Source: Stenotrophomonas terrae (GTDB taxonomy: Bacteria > Pseudomonadota > Gammaproteobacteria > Xanthomonadales > Xanthomonadaceae). From it: 64,000 nucleotides of DNA. Location: positions 1 through 64,000 of the forward strand of contig NZ_LDJJ01000027.1 of assembly GCF_001431465.1 (NCBI RefSeq), read 5' to 3'. The notes under the pieces are model-generated. The model was given only the letters and a program-made list of their open reading frames with translations. It ran no database searches and was not told the origin of the DNA. The translations under genes were made by a program, and so were the position numbers. Positions 26,283-36,140 of this stretch are shown piece by piece; positions within the stretch are counted from its first letter, which is position 1, and every line of letters starts with the position of its first letter.

Positions 26283-26467
26283 GTAGTGCCGAGCCATGCT
26301 AGGCAGAGGCTTTACCGGCGAAAATAGCCGTCGACATCCCCCCTCTTCCGCCAGCGGAAGAGGGGTTCAAGCCATAACACCAAGCCACCTACGGCTGCAT
26401 TTCGATCCGGCAGCATGCAAACCGGATCCGTCGCGTACATGCTCAGCCGAGCCTGGCTCGGCTCTAC
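26283..26467. repeat. SMAG-type palindromes between aguA and aguB
   Basis: A plus-oriented copy at 26283-26305 (GTAGTGCCGAGCCATGCTAGGC, with a one-base change in the stem) and an inverted copy at 26445-26467 (AGCCGAGCCTGGCTCGGCTCTAC). Between them at about 26338-26364 is a CCCCCTCTTCCGC-CAGCGGAAGAGGGG hairpin. No gene is visible in 26271-26580; the paired repeats may tune expression between aguA and aguB. Confidence 0.75.
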
Positions 26468-26580
26468 CCAGAGGCGGCACGAAGCGCCTACGCGCCCTGC
26501 AACGCCCTCTGTTCAGCCGCAGCCGCAACGCAGACGCACATCCGCGCTAACATGCGCGTTTTCCCCCGCAGGATCGCAGC

Positions 26581-27468
26581 ATGAACTCGCGCAGCCCCCT
26601 TACCGTCGCTCTGGTCCAGGAGCGTAACCACGGTGATGCCGCCGCCAATCTGGCGGTGATCGACGCACGTGTGGCCGAGGCTGCTGCGCAGGGCGCCAAA
26701 CTGGTGCTGCTGCAGGAACTGCACAACGGCCCGTACTTCTGCCAGCACGAGTCGGTGGATGAGTTCGACCTGGCCGAACCGATCCCCGGCCCCAGCACCG
26801 AGCACCTGGGTGCACTGGCCAGGAAGCATGCAGTGGTGATCGTCGGCTCGCTGTTCGAGCGCCGCGCCGCCGGCCTGTACCACAACACCGCCGTGGTGTT
26901 CGAGAAGGACGGCACCCTGCTGGGCAAGTACCGCAAGATGCACATCCCTGACGACCCGGGTTTCTACGAGAAGTTCTACTTCACCCCGGGCGACATCGGC
27001 TTCAAGCCGATCGATACCTCGGTCGGTCGCCTTGGCGTGCTTGTCTGCTGGGACCAGTGGTATCCGGAAGCCGCCCGCCTGATGGCGCTGGCCGGCGCCG
27101 AACTGCTGCTCTACCCCACCGCCATCGGCTGGGACCCGGACGACATGCAGGACGAGAAGAACCGCCAGCGCGATGCCTGGGTACTGAGCCATCGCGGCCA
27201 TGCCGTGGCCAACGGCGTGCCGGTACTGAGCTGCAACCGCGTCGGCCACGAAGCCTCGCCGCTGGGCGCATCGGGCATCAACTTCTGGGGCAACAGCCAT
27301 GTGCTGGGTCCGCAGGGTGAATTCATCGCCGAAGCCGGCACCGACCCGACCCTGCTGGTCTGCGAGATCGACCTGCAGCGCAGCGAGCACGTGCGTCGCA
27401 TCTGGCCGTTCCTGCGTGATCGCCGCATCGATGCCTACGGCGATCTGCTCAAGCGTTACATCGACTGA
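26581..27468 (+). CDS. aguB: N-carbamoylputrescine amidase
   Basis: Nitrilase-superfamily hydrolase that converts N-carbamoylputrescine to putrescine, CO2 and ammonia. 295 residues with the catalytic triad Glu46 (LLQELHN), Lys119 (YRKMHIP) and Cys156 (LVCWDQWYPE). With aguA it forms the arginine-decarboxylase branch of putrescine synthesis. Confidence 0.95.
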   Translation: MNSRSPLTVALVQERNHGDAAANLAVIDARVAEAAAQGAKLVLLQELHNGPYFCQHESVDEFDLAEPIPGPSTEHLGALARKHAVVIVGSLFERRAAGLYHNTAVVFEKDGTLLGKYRKMHIPDDPGFYEKFYFTPGDIGFKPIDTSVGRLGVLVCWDQWYPEAARLMALAGAELLLYPTAIGWDPDDMQDEKNRQRDAWVLSHRGHAVANGVPVLSCNRVGHEASPLGASGINFWGNSHVLGPQGEFIAEAGTDPTLLVCEIDLQRSEHVRRIWPFLRDRRIDAYGDLLKRYID

Positions 27469-27479
27469 CTGGACCTGCG

Positions 27480-28010
27480 ATGAGCCTGCAACTGCGCCCC
27501 GCAACACCGGCCGACATCCCGGCCATCACCGCGATCTACGCGGTGGAAGTCCGCGAACTGGTCAACACCTACGAGTACGAGGTGCCCGGCGAAGCGGAAA
27601 TGGCGCAGCGCATGCAGGACATCACCACGCGCGGCTTCCCCTACCTCGTCGCTACCGTTGACGGCGAGGTCGCCGGCTATGCCTACGCCAACAGCTACCG
27701 TGCGCGCATCGCCTACCAGTGGACCGTGGAGAACTCGGTCTATGTGGATGGTCGCTTCCAGGGCAAAGGCGTTGGCCGCGCCTTGATGCAGGCACTGATC
27801 GACGAGTGCACCGCACGCGGCTACCGGCAGATGATCGCGGTGATCGGCGAACCAACCAATACCGCATCGATCAAGCTGCACGAACGCTTCGGCTTCGAGC
27901 TGATCGGCATCTTCCGCGGCCTTGGCCGCAAGCACGGGCGCTGGCTGGATACGGTGCAGATGCAACGCGCACTCGGCGACGGTGCCGACAGCGCCCCTTC
28001 CAATGAATGA
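27480..28010 (+). CDS. GNAT N-acetyltransferase, phosphinothricin-acetyltransferase-like
   Basis: 176 residues of the GNAT fold: N-terminal RPATPADIPAITAIY, the acetyl-CoA loop GKGVGRALMQALIDE (residues ~97-111), and a C-terminal NxxSIKLHERFGFELIG motif. Overall layout is that of PAT/Bar-type or YncA-like acetyltransferases of amino-acid analogues. It follows aguB by 11 bp, which may indicate a polyamine-related substrate, but the substrate cannot be read from the sequence. Confidence 0.85.
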   Translation: MSLQLRPATPADIPAITAIYAVEVRELVNTYEYEVPGEAEMAQRMQDITTRGFPYLVATVDGEVAGYAYANSYRARIAYQWTVENSVYVDGRFQGKGVGRALMQALIDECTARGYRQMIAVIGEPTNTASIKLHERFGFELIGIFRGLGRKHGRWLDTVQMQRALGDGADSAPSNE

Positions 28011-29235
28011 AGCAATGACTGACTCCTCTGTTGAATCCGCCGGCGAACTGCTGGCCGGCCAGCCTGTGCGCGTGGTTGAACGCGACGGCGTGCGCTACAC
28101 CCTGCTGGGCACCGCCCACGTCTCCGCTGCCAGCGTGCAGGCGGTGGAGCAAGCCATCGCCAGCGGTCAGTTCGATGCCGTTGCAGTGGAACTGGACCCG
28201 CAGCGCCTGCAGGCGCTGACCAATCCCAACGCCTTGGCACAGCTGGATCTGGTTGAAGTAATCCGCAAAGGGCGCGTAGCGCTGTTTGCCGCCAACCTGG
28301 CCCTGGCCGCCTATCAGCGGCGGCTGGCCGAGCAGCTGGGCATCGAACCCGGTGCCGAGCTCAAGCGTGCGGTGGAACTGGCCAAGGCCAGCAACCTGCC
28401 GGTGCATCTGATCGACCGCGACGTCGGCCTGACCTTCCGCCGCGCCTCACAGAGCCTGGGCTTCTTCGGCAAGATCAAGCTGGTGATGGGCCTGGGTGCC
28501 GGGCTGTTCTCTTCCGAGGATGTCGGCGAGGACGAGATCGAAAAGCTCAAGCAAGGCGACATGCTGGAATCGAGCTTCGGCGAATTCGCCAATGAAAGCC
28601 CCGCGCTGTACCAGGCCATCATCGGCGAGCGCGACCGCTACATGGCCACGCGCCTGCGCGAAGAACACAACAGCGAACAGCGCAATGTGCTGGCGGTGGT
28701 TGGTGCAGGCCATCTGGCCGGCCTGGCCCGCTATCTGGAAACCGATACCGAAGCTCCCGGCCCGTTGCGCGAGCAGCTGGAGTCGGTGCCGAAGAAGCGC
28801 AACATCCCCTGGATCACGCTGGGCATTCTGGCCATCGTGCTGGGCGGCATTGGCTTTGGCTTCTGGAAGGGCGGCATGGGCATGGGTGCTGACATGCTGC
28901 TGACCTGGGCGATGTATACCGGCGGCTTGGCAGGTTTGGGCGCCTTGTTGGCTGCCAGCCATCCGCTGAGCATCCTGACCGCGATTGTTGTCGCGCCGTT
29001 CAAGCCGTTCCGCCTGAGTATTCCTACTGGCGCATTTGCTGCGTTGGTGGAAACCCGCCTGCGCAAGCCGACCTATCAGGATTTCCTGCAGCTGCGTGAT
29101 GACGCGCAGAGCGCCAAGGGCTGGTATCGCAACCGGGTCACCCGCATCGTGCTGACCTTCATGCTGACCAACCTGGGCAGCATGCTGGGGCTTTGGCTGA
29201 CGGGTTTCAGCGTTTATGGCAAGTTGGCTGGGTGA
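28003..29235 (+). CDS. TraB/GumN-family (PrgY-like) membrane protein
   Basis: 410 residues if started at ATG 28003, overlapping the acetyltransferase stop by 8 bp; ATG 28015 is an alternative. The first ~270 residues hold the TraB/PrgY domain with GTAHVS at 36-41 and a late VVGAGHLAGL, motifs thought to be metalloprotease-like. The last ~140 residues contain about four membrane segments. PrgY/TraB limits pheromone signalling in Enterococcus, but Gram-negative members have no assigned role. It is translationally coupled to the acetyltransferase gene. Confidence 0.82.
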   Translation: MNEAMTDSSVESAGELLAGQPVRVVERDGVRYTLLGTAHVSAASVQAVEQAIASGQFDAVAVELDPQRLQALTNPNALAQLDLVEVIRKGRVALFAANLALAAYQRRLAEQLGIEPGAELKRAVELAKASNLPVHLIDRDVGLTFRRASQSLGFFGKIKLVMGLGAGLFSSEDVGEDEIEKLKQGDMLESSFGEFANESPALYQAIIGERDRYMATRLREEHNSEQRNVLAVVGAGHLAGLARYLETDTEAPGPLREQLESVPKKRNIPWITLGILAIVLGGIGFGFWKGGMGMGADMLLTWAMYTGGLAGLGALLAASHPLSILTAIVVAPFKPFRLSIPTGAFAALVETRLRKPTYQDFLQLRDDAQSAKGWYRNRVTRIVLTFMLTNLGSMLGLWLTGFSVYGKLAG

Positions 29236-29291
29236 CGGCTTGGGGCTTTTGAAGCTGTAGGGCATCGAAAGCTTCAAAAGCTGAAGAGCTG

Positions 29292-29543
29292 CCCTCACCC
29301 CTACCCCTCTCTCGCACGCGGGAGAGGGGATTAGCTCTCACGCTTCTGCGTCTGCTGCGGCACCTCGGCTTACGGCCGCAAAAAGGCTTCAGGCTTTTGC
29401 TTGGGCTTTTGCTTGGGCTTTTGCTTGGGCTTTTGCTTGGGCTTTTGCTTGGGCTTTTGCTTGGGCTTTTGCTTGGGCTTTTGCTCTGGCTTTTGCTTCG
29501 GCTGTCCCCTCTCCCGCATGCGGGAGAGGGGTAGGGGTGAGGG
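29292..29543. repeat. Composite element: long inverted repeats flanking nine 12-bp tandem repeats
   Basis: Left arm 29292-29330 (CCCTCACCCCTACCCCTCTC...) and right arm 29505-29543 are inverted copies of about 39 bp, each with its own small hairpin around CGCACGCGGG / CGCATGCGGG. Between them at 29392-29501 lie nine units of GGCTTTTGCTTG with a 12-bp period. No ribosome binding site or plausible gene covers it; a translation would be a repetitive AKAQ or GFCL peptide. It occupies the 361-bp gap between the TraB-like gene and the convergent RND operon, where a terminator would be expected. Confidence 0.8.
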
Positions 29544-29596
29544 GAGCTTTTGCTTTTGCAGTTACTGCCTCATTCGCAGCTGCATCAACCTGGCAA

Positions 29597-32500
29597 TCAG
29601 CCCTCCGCAACAGCCCCCTGCTCCACCGGCGGCAAGCCACGGGCGCGGCGGGTCAAACGCGCCGTGCCGGTGCGCAGATCATCCAGCAGCGCATAGATGG
29701 TCGGCAGGAACAGCAGGCTGACCACCGTCGAAAACGCCAGGCCACCGGCAATCGCGCGTGCCATCGGGTAGTACGGCGGCATGCCATCGGCCGTGGTGGT
29801 GTTCAAGGCAATCGGCACCATCGCCAGGATCGCCGTACCCATCGTCATCATGATCGGGCGCAGACGCTCGCGGCTGCCTTCGATCAAGGCCTCGGTGCGC
29901 GACACCCCACGCCGCCGCAGGTTGTTGATGTGCTCGATCATCACGATGCCGTTGTTCACCACCACACCCATCAGCACCAGGATGCCAATCACCGCCATGA
30001 TGTTCATCTCGGTACCGGTCAGCCAGAACAGCCAGTACACGCCATAGATCGAGAACAACACGCAGGACATGATCGCCGCCGGGAACAACAACGACTCAAA
30101 CACTGCGGCCATGATCACCACCATCAGGATCAGGGCGATGAAGATCGCACTGACCATCTGGTCCATGCCGTCGAAGTTGATGTTGAAACCGGCACCGTTG
30201 AACGTATAGCCATAGCCCGGCGGGAACTGCACCTTGTCCAGGGTTTCCTCCACCGACTTGCGCGCCTGGTCCATCGGCACGTCCTTGGCCAGGCCGGCCT
30301 CGATGCGCAGCATGGTCTGGCGGTTCAGGCGCTGGATGGAGTTGGCCGCCGGATTGACGTTGACATCGACCATCGCCAGCAACGGGATTTCCTTGCCATT
30401 GGAGCTACGCACCATGAACGAGGACAGATCCTCGATGCTGTAGTTCTCCGAGCCGGAGAAACGCACGTTGACCGGAATCTCGACATCATCACGGTGGAAG
30501 TCACGCAGCGAGGAACCACGCAGCGCCATGCCCACGAACTGCGCCACCTGCTGGGCACTGAAGCCATAGGATGCGGCACGCTCGCGGTTTACCCGCACCG
30601 CAAGCTCGGCATTGGCATCGCCTACGTCCACACGCACATCGCGCAGCTTGGGGTTGCGCGCCAGTATCGGCACGATGTCATCGGCCAACTCGCGCAGGGT
30701 CTGGCTTGAATCACCGACCAGGCTGAAACGCAGCCCTCCCCCTTCACTGCCCATGCCACCGGGCCAACCGATACCGATCTTGGCACGCGCCGACTGCGGC
30801 AGCCCCTTGCGCACTTCCTCCTCGATCTTCTTGCTCTGCTCGCGGTCGTCGACGCTCAGGTACAGGCGCGTCTGTGCCCAGCCCTGCTCGGCGAAGCGAC
30901 TGTAGACGCGCTTGATCTTGAACTGCTCGCGGTTGGCGTTGACGAAGTCCTCGACACGCTGCACTTCCTTGCCCATCTCTTCCTTGGAATAGGAACCCTT
31001 CCACTGGTAGAAGATGTTGATCTCATCCGGATCGTTGTCATCACCGCCGCCGGTGGTATGGGTCATCGGCCACACGCTGAGCACCGACACCAGCACGATG
31101 CCGGCGACACTCCAGCCACGGTTCTGCAGCGTCCAGCGCAGTATCCGCGCATAACGTTCCTGCAAGCGGCTGATGAAAGGCGACTTCAATGCCGGCGGGG
31201 TTTTCATCCGCGCCGACAGCATCGGAATCAGGCTCACCGCTACCAGCCACGAGGCCAGCAACGAGAACGAAATGGTCAGCGCCAGCTGGGTCAGGTAGAT
31301 GGTGATGATGTTCTTCTCGCCGAACATCATCGGCAGGAACACCACGCAGTGGCACAAGGTACCGGCAGACAGCGCGATCGCCACGTGGCGGGTACCGATG
31401 ATGGACGCCATCTCCGGCTTGCCGGGGTATTTCTCGCGTTCCTGGTAGATGCTCTCCACCACCACCACGGCGTTGTCGACCAGCATGCCTACCGCCAGCA
31501 GCAAACCCATCATCGAGATGATGTTCAGGCTGATGCCGGTGAAGTACATGAAGCCCAGGGTCATGATGAAGCAGATCGGGATCGCCATCGACACCATCAG
31601 TGTTGACGGCCAATGACGCAGGAAGGCGTACAGCACGATCACCGACAGCAGCAGGCCGATCGCTCCGGCCTCGGCCAGGGCAAGCAGCGAACTGGTGACT
31701 GCCTTGCCGGAGTCCCAGGCAATCTCGATGTCGACACCGCGCAGCGCCGGATCCTCGGCCAACAGCGCGACTTCCTTGGTCACAGCGCGCGACAGATCCA
31801 CCAGGTTCGCCGAGCGCTCCTTGTAGATGTCCACGCCCACGCTGGGCTTGCCCTCCATGCGCCGCACATAGCTCATGCGCTGCGGCTGCAGGCTGACCTC
31901 GGCGATGTCGGACAGGCGCGTGCCACGGTTGTTGACCGGCAGGTCACGCAGCTCCTGCACCTCAAGCAGCTCACCCTTGGGCTGCACGCGCAGGCGCCGG
32001 CCGTCCTCGGTGATCTGCCCGGCTGACACGGCGAAGTTGGCCGCCTGCAGCTTCTGCACAAGATCGTTCAGCGCAACCCCGTGTGCACTGATGCGATCCT
32101 TGTCCAGGGCGATCAGCACTTCCTGCTTGGCTACGCCCTCCACTTCCACCCGGGCCACACCCGGCAGACGTTCCAGCCGCTGCTTGATGGCCCGTTCGAT
32201 CATGTCAGCGCGCGCGGTCAGGTCCTCGGCACTGTTCAAACGCAGGCTGATCGCTTCCTGGTCGCTAGTGCTCCAGCGCTGCACGTAATAGCGACGGAAG
32301 TCATCCGGCAATTCGTCACGCACCGCATCGATACGCTCGCGCGCTTCGGATGCGGCCATCGCGATGTCACGGTTCCAATCGCTGAATTCGACCTGGATCT
32401 GGCCGCCCTCGGCGTTGGCGCGCGAGTTCATCGTCTTGATGCCGGGCATCGTCGCGATGGCTTCTTCCACCGGCCGCAGCAGGTTGCGCTCCACTTCTTC

Positions 32501-32668
32501 CGGGGTCGAGCCCGGATACGGCAGGGCGATGAAGAAGAACGGGATCGAGGCTTCCGGCTCGGACTCCAGCGGTAGCTTGAACGCGGCGATCAGGCCGATC
32601 ACCACCATCGACACAAACAGCATGATGGTGGTGACGGGGCGGCGGATGGAGAGTTCGGTGATATTCAT
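29597..32668 (-). CDS. RND efflux transporter permease (second of pair)
   Basis: 1023 residues from ATG 32668 (MNITELSIRRPVTTIML), typical of HAE1-type RND pumps: twelve membrane helices and two large periplasmic loops. In membrane helix 4 the proton-relay motif reads LVDNAVVVVE, so the second acidic residue seen in AcrB (Asp-Asp) is Asn. It starts four bases after the partner permease stop, forming an adaptor-permease-permease operon like mdtABC. No outer-membrane channel gene is present, so a TolC-type protein encoded elsewhere is inferred. Substrate unknown. Confidence 0.9.
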   Translation of the reverse strand: MNITELSIRRPVTTIMLFVSMVVIGLIAAFKLPLESEPEASIPFFFIALPYPGSTPEEVERNLLRPVEEAIATMPGIKTMNSRANAEGGQIQVEFSDWNRDIAMAASEARERIDAVRDELPDDFRRYYVQRWSTSDQEAISLRLNSAEDLTARADMIERAIKQRLERLPGVARVEVEGVAKQEVLIALDKDRISAHGVALNDLVQKLQAANFAVSAGQITEDGRRLRVQPKGELLEVQELRDLPVNNRGTRLSDIAEVSLQPQRMSYVRRMEGKPSVGVDIYKERSANLVDLSRAVTKEVALLAEDPALRGVDIEIAWDSGKAVTSSLLALAEAGAIGLLLSVIVLYAFLRHWPSTLMVSMAIPICFIMTLGFMYFTGISLNIISMMGLLLAVGMLVDNAVVVVESIYQEREKYPGKPEMASIIGTRHVAIALSAGTLCHCVVFLPMMFGEKNIITIYLTQLALTISFSLLASWLVAVSLIPMLSARMKTPPALKSPFISRLQERYARILRWTLQNRGWSVAGIVLVSVLSVWPMTHTTGGGDDNDPDEINIFYQWKGSYSKEEMGKEVQRVEDFVNANREQFKIKRVYSRFAEQGWAQTRLYLSVDDREQSKKIEEEVRKGLPQSARAKIGIGWPGGMGSEGGGLRFSLVGDSSQTLRELADDIVPILARNPKLRDVRVDVGDANAELAVRVNRERAASYGFSAQQVAQFVGMALRGSSLRDFHRDDVEIPVNVRFSGSENYSIEDLSSFMVRSSNGKEIPLLAMVDVNVNPAANSIQRLNRQTMLRIEAGLAKDVPMDQARKSVEETLDKVQFPPGYGYTFNGAGFNINFDGMDQMVSAIFIALILMVVIMAAVFESLLFPAAIMSCVLFSIYGVYWLFWLTGTEMNIMAVIGILVLMGVVVNNGIVMIEHINNLRRRGVSRTEALIEGSRERLRPIMMTMGTAILAMVPIALNTTTADGMPPYYPMARAIAGGLAFSTVVSLLFLPTIYALLDDLRTGTARLTRRARGLPPVEQGAVAEG

Positions 32669-32672
32669 CCGA

Positions 32673-35600
32673 TCAGTCCTTGATGCCGCCGATGGGGTCC
32701 TGCTCATGGCTCAACACCTGCTCGGCCTGGGCCATCGCCTGGCGGGCACGACGGCCACGCTCGGCGTAATACTCGTCAGGCTTGCGGTCCAGCAGGTCGT
32801 ACACAACCGGGATCACCAGCAGGGTCAGCATGGTCGATACCAGCAGGCCACCGATCACGGTGATCGCCATCGGCGAGCGCACCTCGGCACCTTCGCCGAA
32901 GGCCAGGGCCAGCGGCAGGAAGCCGAACACCGCGCACAAGGTGGTCATCATGATTGGACGCAGACGCGAACGCGCGCCCTCCACCAACGCCTCACGCTTG
33001 GGCACACCTTCCTCGCGCAGCTGGTTGACCTTGTCGATCAGGATGATGGCGTTCTTCACCACCAGGCCGACCAATAGAATCAAACCGATGAACACCACCA
33101 CCGATACCGGTGAACGTGCCAGCAGCAGGGCCGCCACCGCGCCAACCAGCGCCAGCGGAATGGTGAACAGGATGACGAAGGGATGCAGCAGCGATTCGAA
33201 CTGCGATGCCATCACCAGATAGACCAGAAACACCGCCAGCGCAAAGGCGAACAGCAGCGAGCGGATCGACTCGCCCAGCTCCTGGCCCTGGCCACCGATA
33301 TGCATGCCCACGTCGGTGCCCAACGGGTTCTTGGCAACCATGTCCTGCACTTCGGTGATGGCCTTGCCCAGGTCGATGTCGCGCAGGTTGGCCGAGACGA
33401 TGGCCACACGGCGCTGATCGGCGCGATGGATTTCGCTCGGACCAGTGGTGGCGATGACATCGGCCACCGAAGCCAACTCGATCGCCTTGGCACCGGTCGG
33501 GTTGACGATCAGGCGGCGGATGTCGTCCACCGAAGAGCGCTCCGATTCCTGCACCCGCACCAGCACGTCGATCTTGCGATCACGGAAGCTGTAGCGGGTG
33601 GCCACGTTACCCTTGACCTTGTTGACCACCGCATCGGCGATCTGCCGCGTGGTCAGGCCCAGCGCCGCAGCGCGGTCCTGGTCGAACACCACCTGGATTT
33701 CCGGGAAGCCCTGCTCCACCGTCGATTTGACGTCGGCATAGTGCGGGCTTTCGCGCAGCATGCCGGCCAGGCGATTGCCGGCGACGCGGATGTCGTCAAG
33801 GTTGTTGCCCTCGATTTCAATTTCCAGCGGCGGCGACAGTGCAAACAGCTCCGGGCGGGCAAAGTCAACCTGTGCGGACGGCCATGCCTTCATGGTCTCG
33901 CGCAGCTTCTCGGTCAGTTCCGGCTCGCGCTTGGTGTCGCTCATCACCACCGACAGCTTGCCGATGTTCTCGCCGCTCTCGGTCGGGCTGGCATCCAGCC
34001 GCGTACCAGTGCCGGACACGCCGTACAGCAGGCGCACGCCTTCTTCGCCTGCGTGTTTGCGCTGCACTTCGCGTACCAGTGCATCGGTCTGCGCCAACGG
34101 CGTACCCGGCGGCAACTTGGCGGTCATCTCGAAGCGGTCCTGGGCCAGCTGCGGCAGCAGGTCCACACCCAGCAAGGGCAAGGCAGCCAAGGTCAGGCCA
34201 AAGGCCAAGGTCGCAAAACCCAGAATCGGCCACGGGCGCTTCAACGCCGCTGGCAGCGCGCGCAGATAGCTGGCCTCAGCGCGGCCATACGGCGCCATCG
34301 CCAGGTCGCTTGCCTTGCGCATCACCGGGCCGACCACCGCGGCAATGCCACGGAAGATCCTCACCACCGTCCACGCCAGGAAGTAGAAGCCGTAGCGGAA
34401 CATCGCGCCGATGCCACGGCCTGCATAGGCGGCCGGTTTCTTCCAACGGCTTTCGGGACGCCACGGCTCACGCGGATCCTCGGCCGGGAACTCCAACGGC
34501 GGGCGCCCCTTCAAGGCGCTCAGCATCGGGATCAAGGTCATCGACACCACCAGCGACACCGCGATGGCGATCGACACGGTCAAGGCCTGATCGCGGAACA
34601 ACTGGCCGGCGATACCTTCGACGAACACCAGCGGCAGGAACACCGCGATGGTGGTCAGGGTGGAGGCAACCACCGCCATGAACACTTCGCGGGTGCCCTT
34701 GATCGCCGCTTCCAATATGCCCATGCCACGCTCACGCGCCTTGGCAATGGATTCCAACACCACGATCGAGTCATCCACCACCAGACCAGTGGCCAAGGCC
34801 AGGCCGCCCAGCGACATCACGTTCAAGCTCAGGCCCAGCTGGCCCATGAAGAAGAAGGTGGCGATGATCGAGATCGGCAGCGACAGCGAGATCACGAACG
34901 TGCTCCAGCCATCACGCAGGAACAGGAAAATGATCAGCACCGACAACAGGCCGCCGATCACCGCATCGATCTTGACGTCCTTGATGGCGTGGCGGATGAA
35001 GACCGACTGGTCTTCCACCATCGTCATCTCGATGTCCTTGGGCATTTCCTTGCGGATCTGCTCCAACTTCGCTTCCAGCGCATCGGCGGTGGAAACGGTA
35101 TTGGCATCGCCTTCCTTGTAAACCGCCAGCTCGACCGCCTCATGGCCGCCGCTGCGGATCACCGCTTCGCGTTCCTTGTAGCCCTGGCGCACCTCGGCTA
35201 TATCCTTCAGCCGCACGCTGGGTGCACTGCTGCTGCCATCGCTGCGCATCGCCGCGATAACATTTGGATCACTGCTGCCGAGGATGGCCGACATCAGCTG
35301 CCGGTTCTCGCCGGCCGAGCTGGCGGTGCTGGAGCCGCTGACCGTGGTCAGCAGCATTTCGCGCATCTGTTCAACGGTGGCGAACTGATTGACGGTGCGC
35401 ACCAGGTAGCGCTGCGAACCTTCTTCCAGACGCCCACCGGACAGGTTCACGTTTTCCTGCTGCAGGCGCTGGATCACCGTATCCAGCGACAGACCCAGCG
35501 CGGCCAATTTGCGTTGATCGATATCGACCTGGATTTCATCCTCCAGGCCACCGCCAACCTTGACCGCAGCCACACCGGTAACCGGCTCAAGCTTGCGCTT

Positions 35601-36140
35601 GAGATCTTCATCGGCATAACGGCGCAGTTCCATCAGGCGCCGCACCGCGTCAGCCTCATTGCCGGCTTCCTGCTTGGATGACAGCGCCAGGCGCATGATT
35701 GGCTGGGTCGACGGATTGAAGCGCAGCAGCACTGGCGGCTTGGCCTCCAGCGGCAACTGCAGGGTCTCCATCTTGTCGCGCACGTCCAGCCCGGCCTGCT
35801 GCATGTCCGTGCCCCAGGCGAACTCCAGCACCACGTCGCTTTGGCCGGTGCGCGAGATCGACTTGAGTTTGCGCAGGCCCTTGACGATGCCCAGCGCCTC
35901 TTCGGCCGGCTGCGAAATCAGGGTTTCCACCTCGGCCGGTGCCGCACCTTCGTAATCGGTACGCACGGTCAGGGTGGGATAGCTCAGGTCCGGCAGCAGT
36001 TCGACCTTCAAGCTGGACAGCGAGATCAGGCCGAACAACACCAGGGTCAGCGTCATCATCGCGATGGTGACGCGGCGGCGGGTGGCAAACTCGATCAGAT
36101 CGAAGCCACCGCCGGAAGCCGACGGTCCGTGGCCACTCAT
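32673..36140 (-). CDS. RND efflux transporter permease (first of pair)
   Basis: 1155 residues, somewhat longer than usual because of an insertion of about 70 residues around the mid-protein helices. Starts with cytoplasmic GFDLIEFATRRRVTIAMM. Helix 4 has the complete GLVVDDSIVVLE Asp-Asp proton relay. Residues ~275-300 of the porter domain carry a Ser/Gly-rich insert (SGSSTASSAGENRQ). Its start overlaps the adaptor stop by 4 bp (ATGA), so the two are coupled. Confidence 0.92.
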   Translation of the reverse strand: MSGHGPSASGGGFDLIEFATRRRVTIAMMTLTLVLFGLISLSSLKVELLPDLSYPTLTVRTDYEGAAPAEVETLISQPAEEALGIVKGLRKLKSISRTGQSDVVLEFAWGTDMQQAGLDVRDKMETLQLPLEAKPPVLLRFNPSTQPIMRLALSSKQEAGNEADAVRRLMELRRYADEDLKRKLEPVTGVAAVKVGGGLEDEIQVDIDQRKLAALGLSLDTVIQRLQQENVNLSGGRLEEGSQRYLVRTVNQFATVEQMREMLLTTVSGSSTASSAGENRQLMSAILGSSDPNVIAAMRSDGSSSAPSVRLKDIAEVRQGYKEREAVIRSGGHEAVELAVYKEGDANTVSTADALEAKLEQIRKEMPKDIEMTMVEDQSVFIRHAIKDVKIDAVIGGLLSVLIIFLFLRDGWSTFVISLSLPISIIATFFFMGQLGLSLNVMSLGGLALATGLVVDDSIVVLESIAKARERGMGILEAAIKGTREVFMAVVASTLTTIAVFLPLVFVEGIAGQLFRDQALTVSIAIAVSLVVSMTLIPMLSALKGRPPLEFPAEDPREPWRPESRWKKPAAYAGRGIGAMFRYGFYFLAWTVVRIFRGIAAVVGPVMRKASDLAMAPYGRAEASYLRALPAALKRPWPILGFATLAFGLTLAALPLLGVDLLPQLAQDRFEMTAKLPPGTPLAQTDALVREVQRKHAGEEGVRLLYGVSGTGTRLDASPTESGENIGKLSVVMSDTKREPELTEKLRETMKAWPSAQVDFARPELFALSPPLEIEIEGNNLDDIRVAGNRLAGMLRESPHYADVKSTVEQGFPEIQVVFDQDRAAALGLTTRQIADAVVNKVKGNVATRYSFRDRKIDVLVRVQESERSSVDDIRRLIVNPTGAKAIELASVADVIATTGPSEIHRADQRRVAIVSANLRDIDLGKAITEVQDMVAKNPLGTDVGMHIGGQGQELGESIRSLLFAFALAVFLVYLVMASQFESLLHPFVILFTIPLALVGAVAALLLARSPVSVVVFIGLILLVGLVVKNAIILIDKVNQLREEGVPKREALVEGARSRLRPIMMTTLCAVFGFLPLALAFGEGAEVRSPMAITVIGGLLVSTMLTLLVIPVVYDLLDRKPDEYYAERGRRARQAMAQAEQVLSHEQDPIGGIKD

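Noticed and set aside
29392..29501. 12-bp tandem array considered as a CRISPR array or as a coding repeat
   Set aside because: Units are contiguous with no spacers, and neither strand has a plausible start and ribosome binding site leading into it; it is a simple tandem repeat.
33183..35681. 832-codon plus-strand frame opposite the first RND permease
   Set aside because: Same kind of shadow; His/Gln/Arg-rich and without membrane segments or domains.
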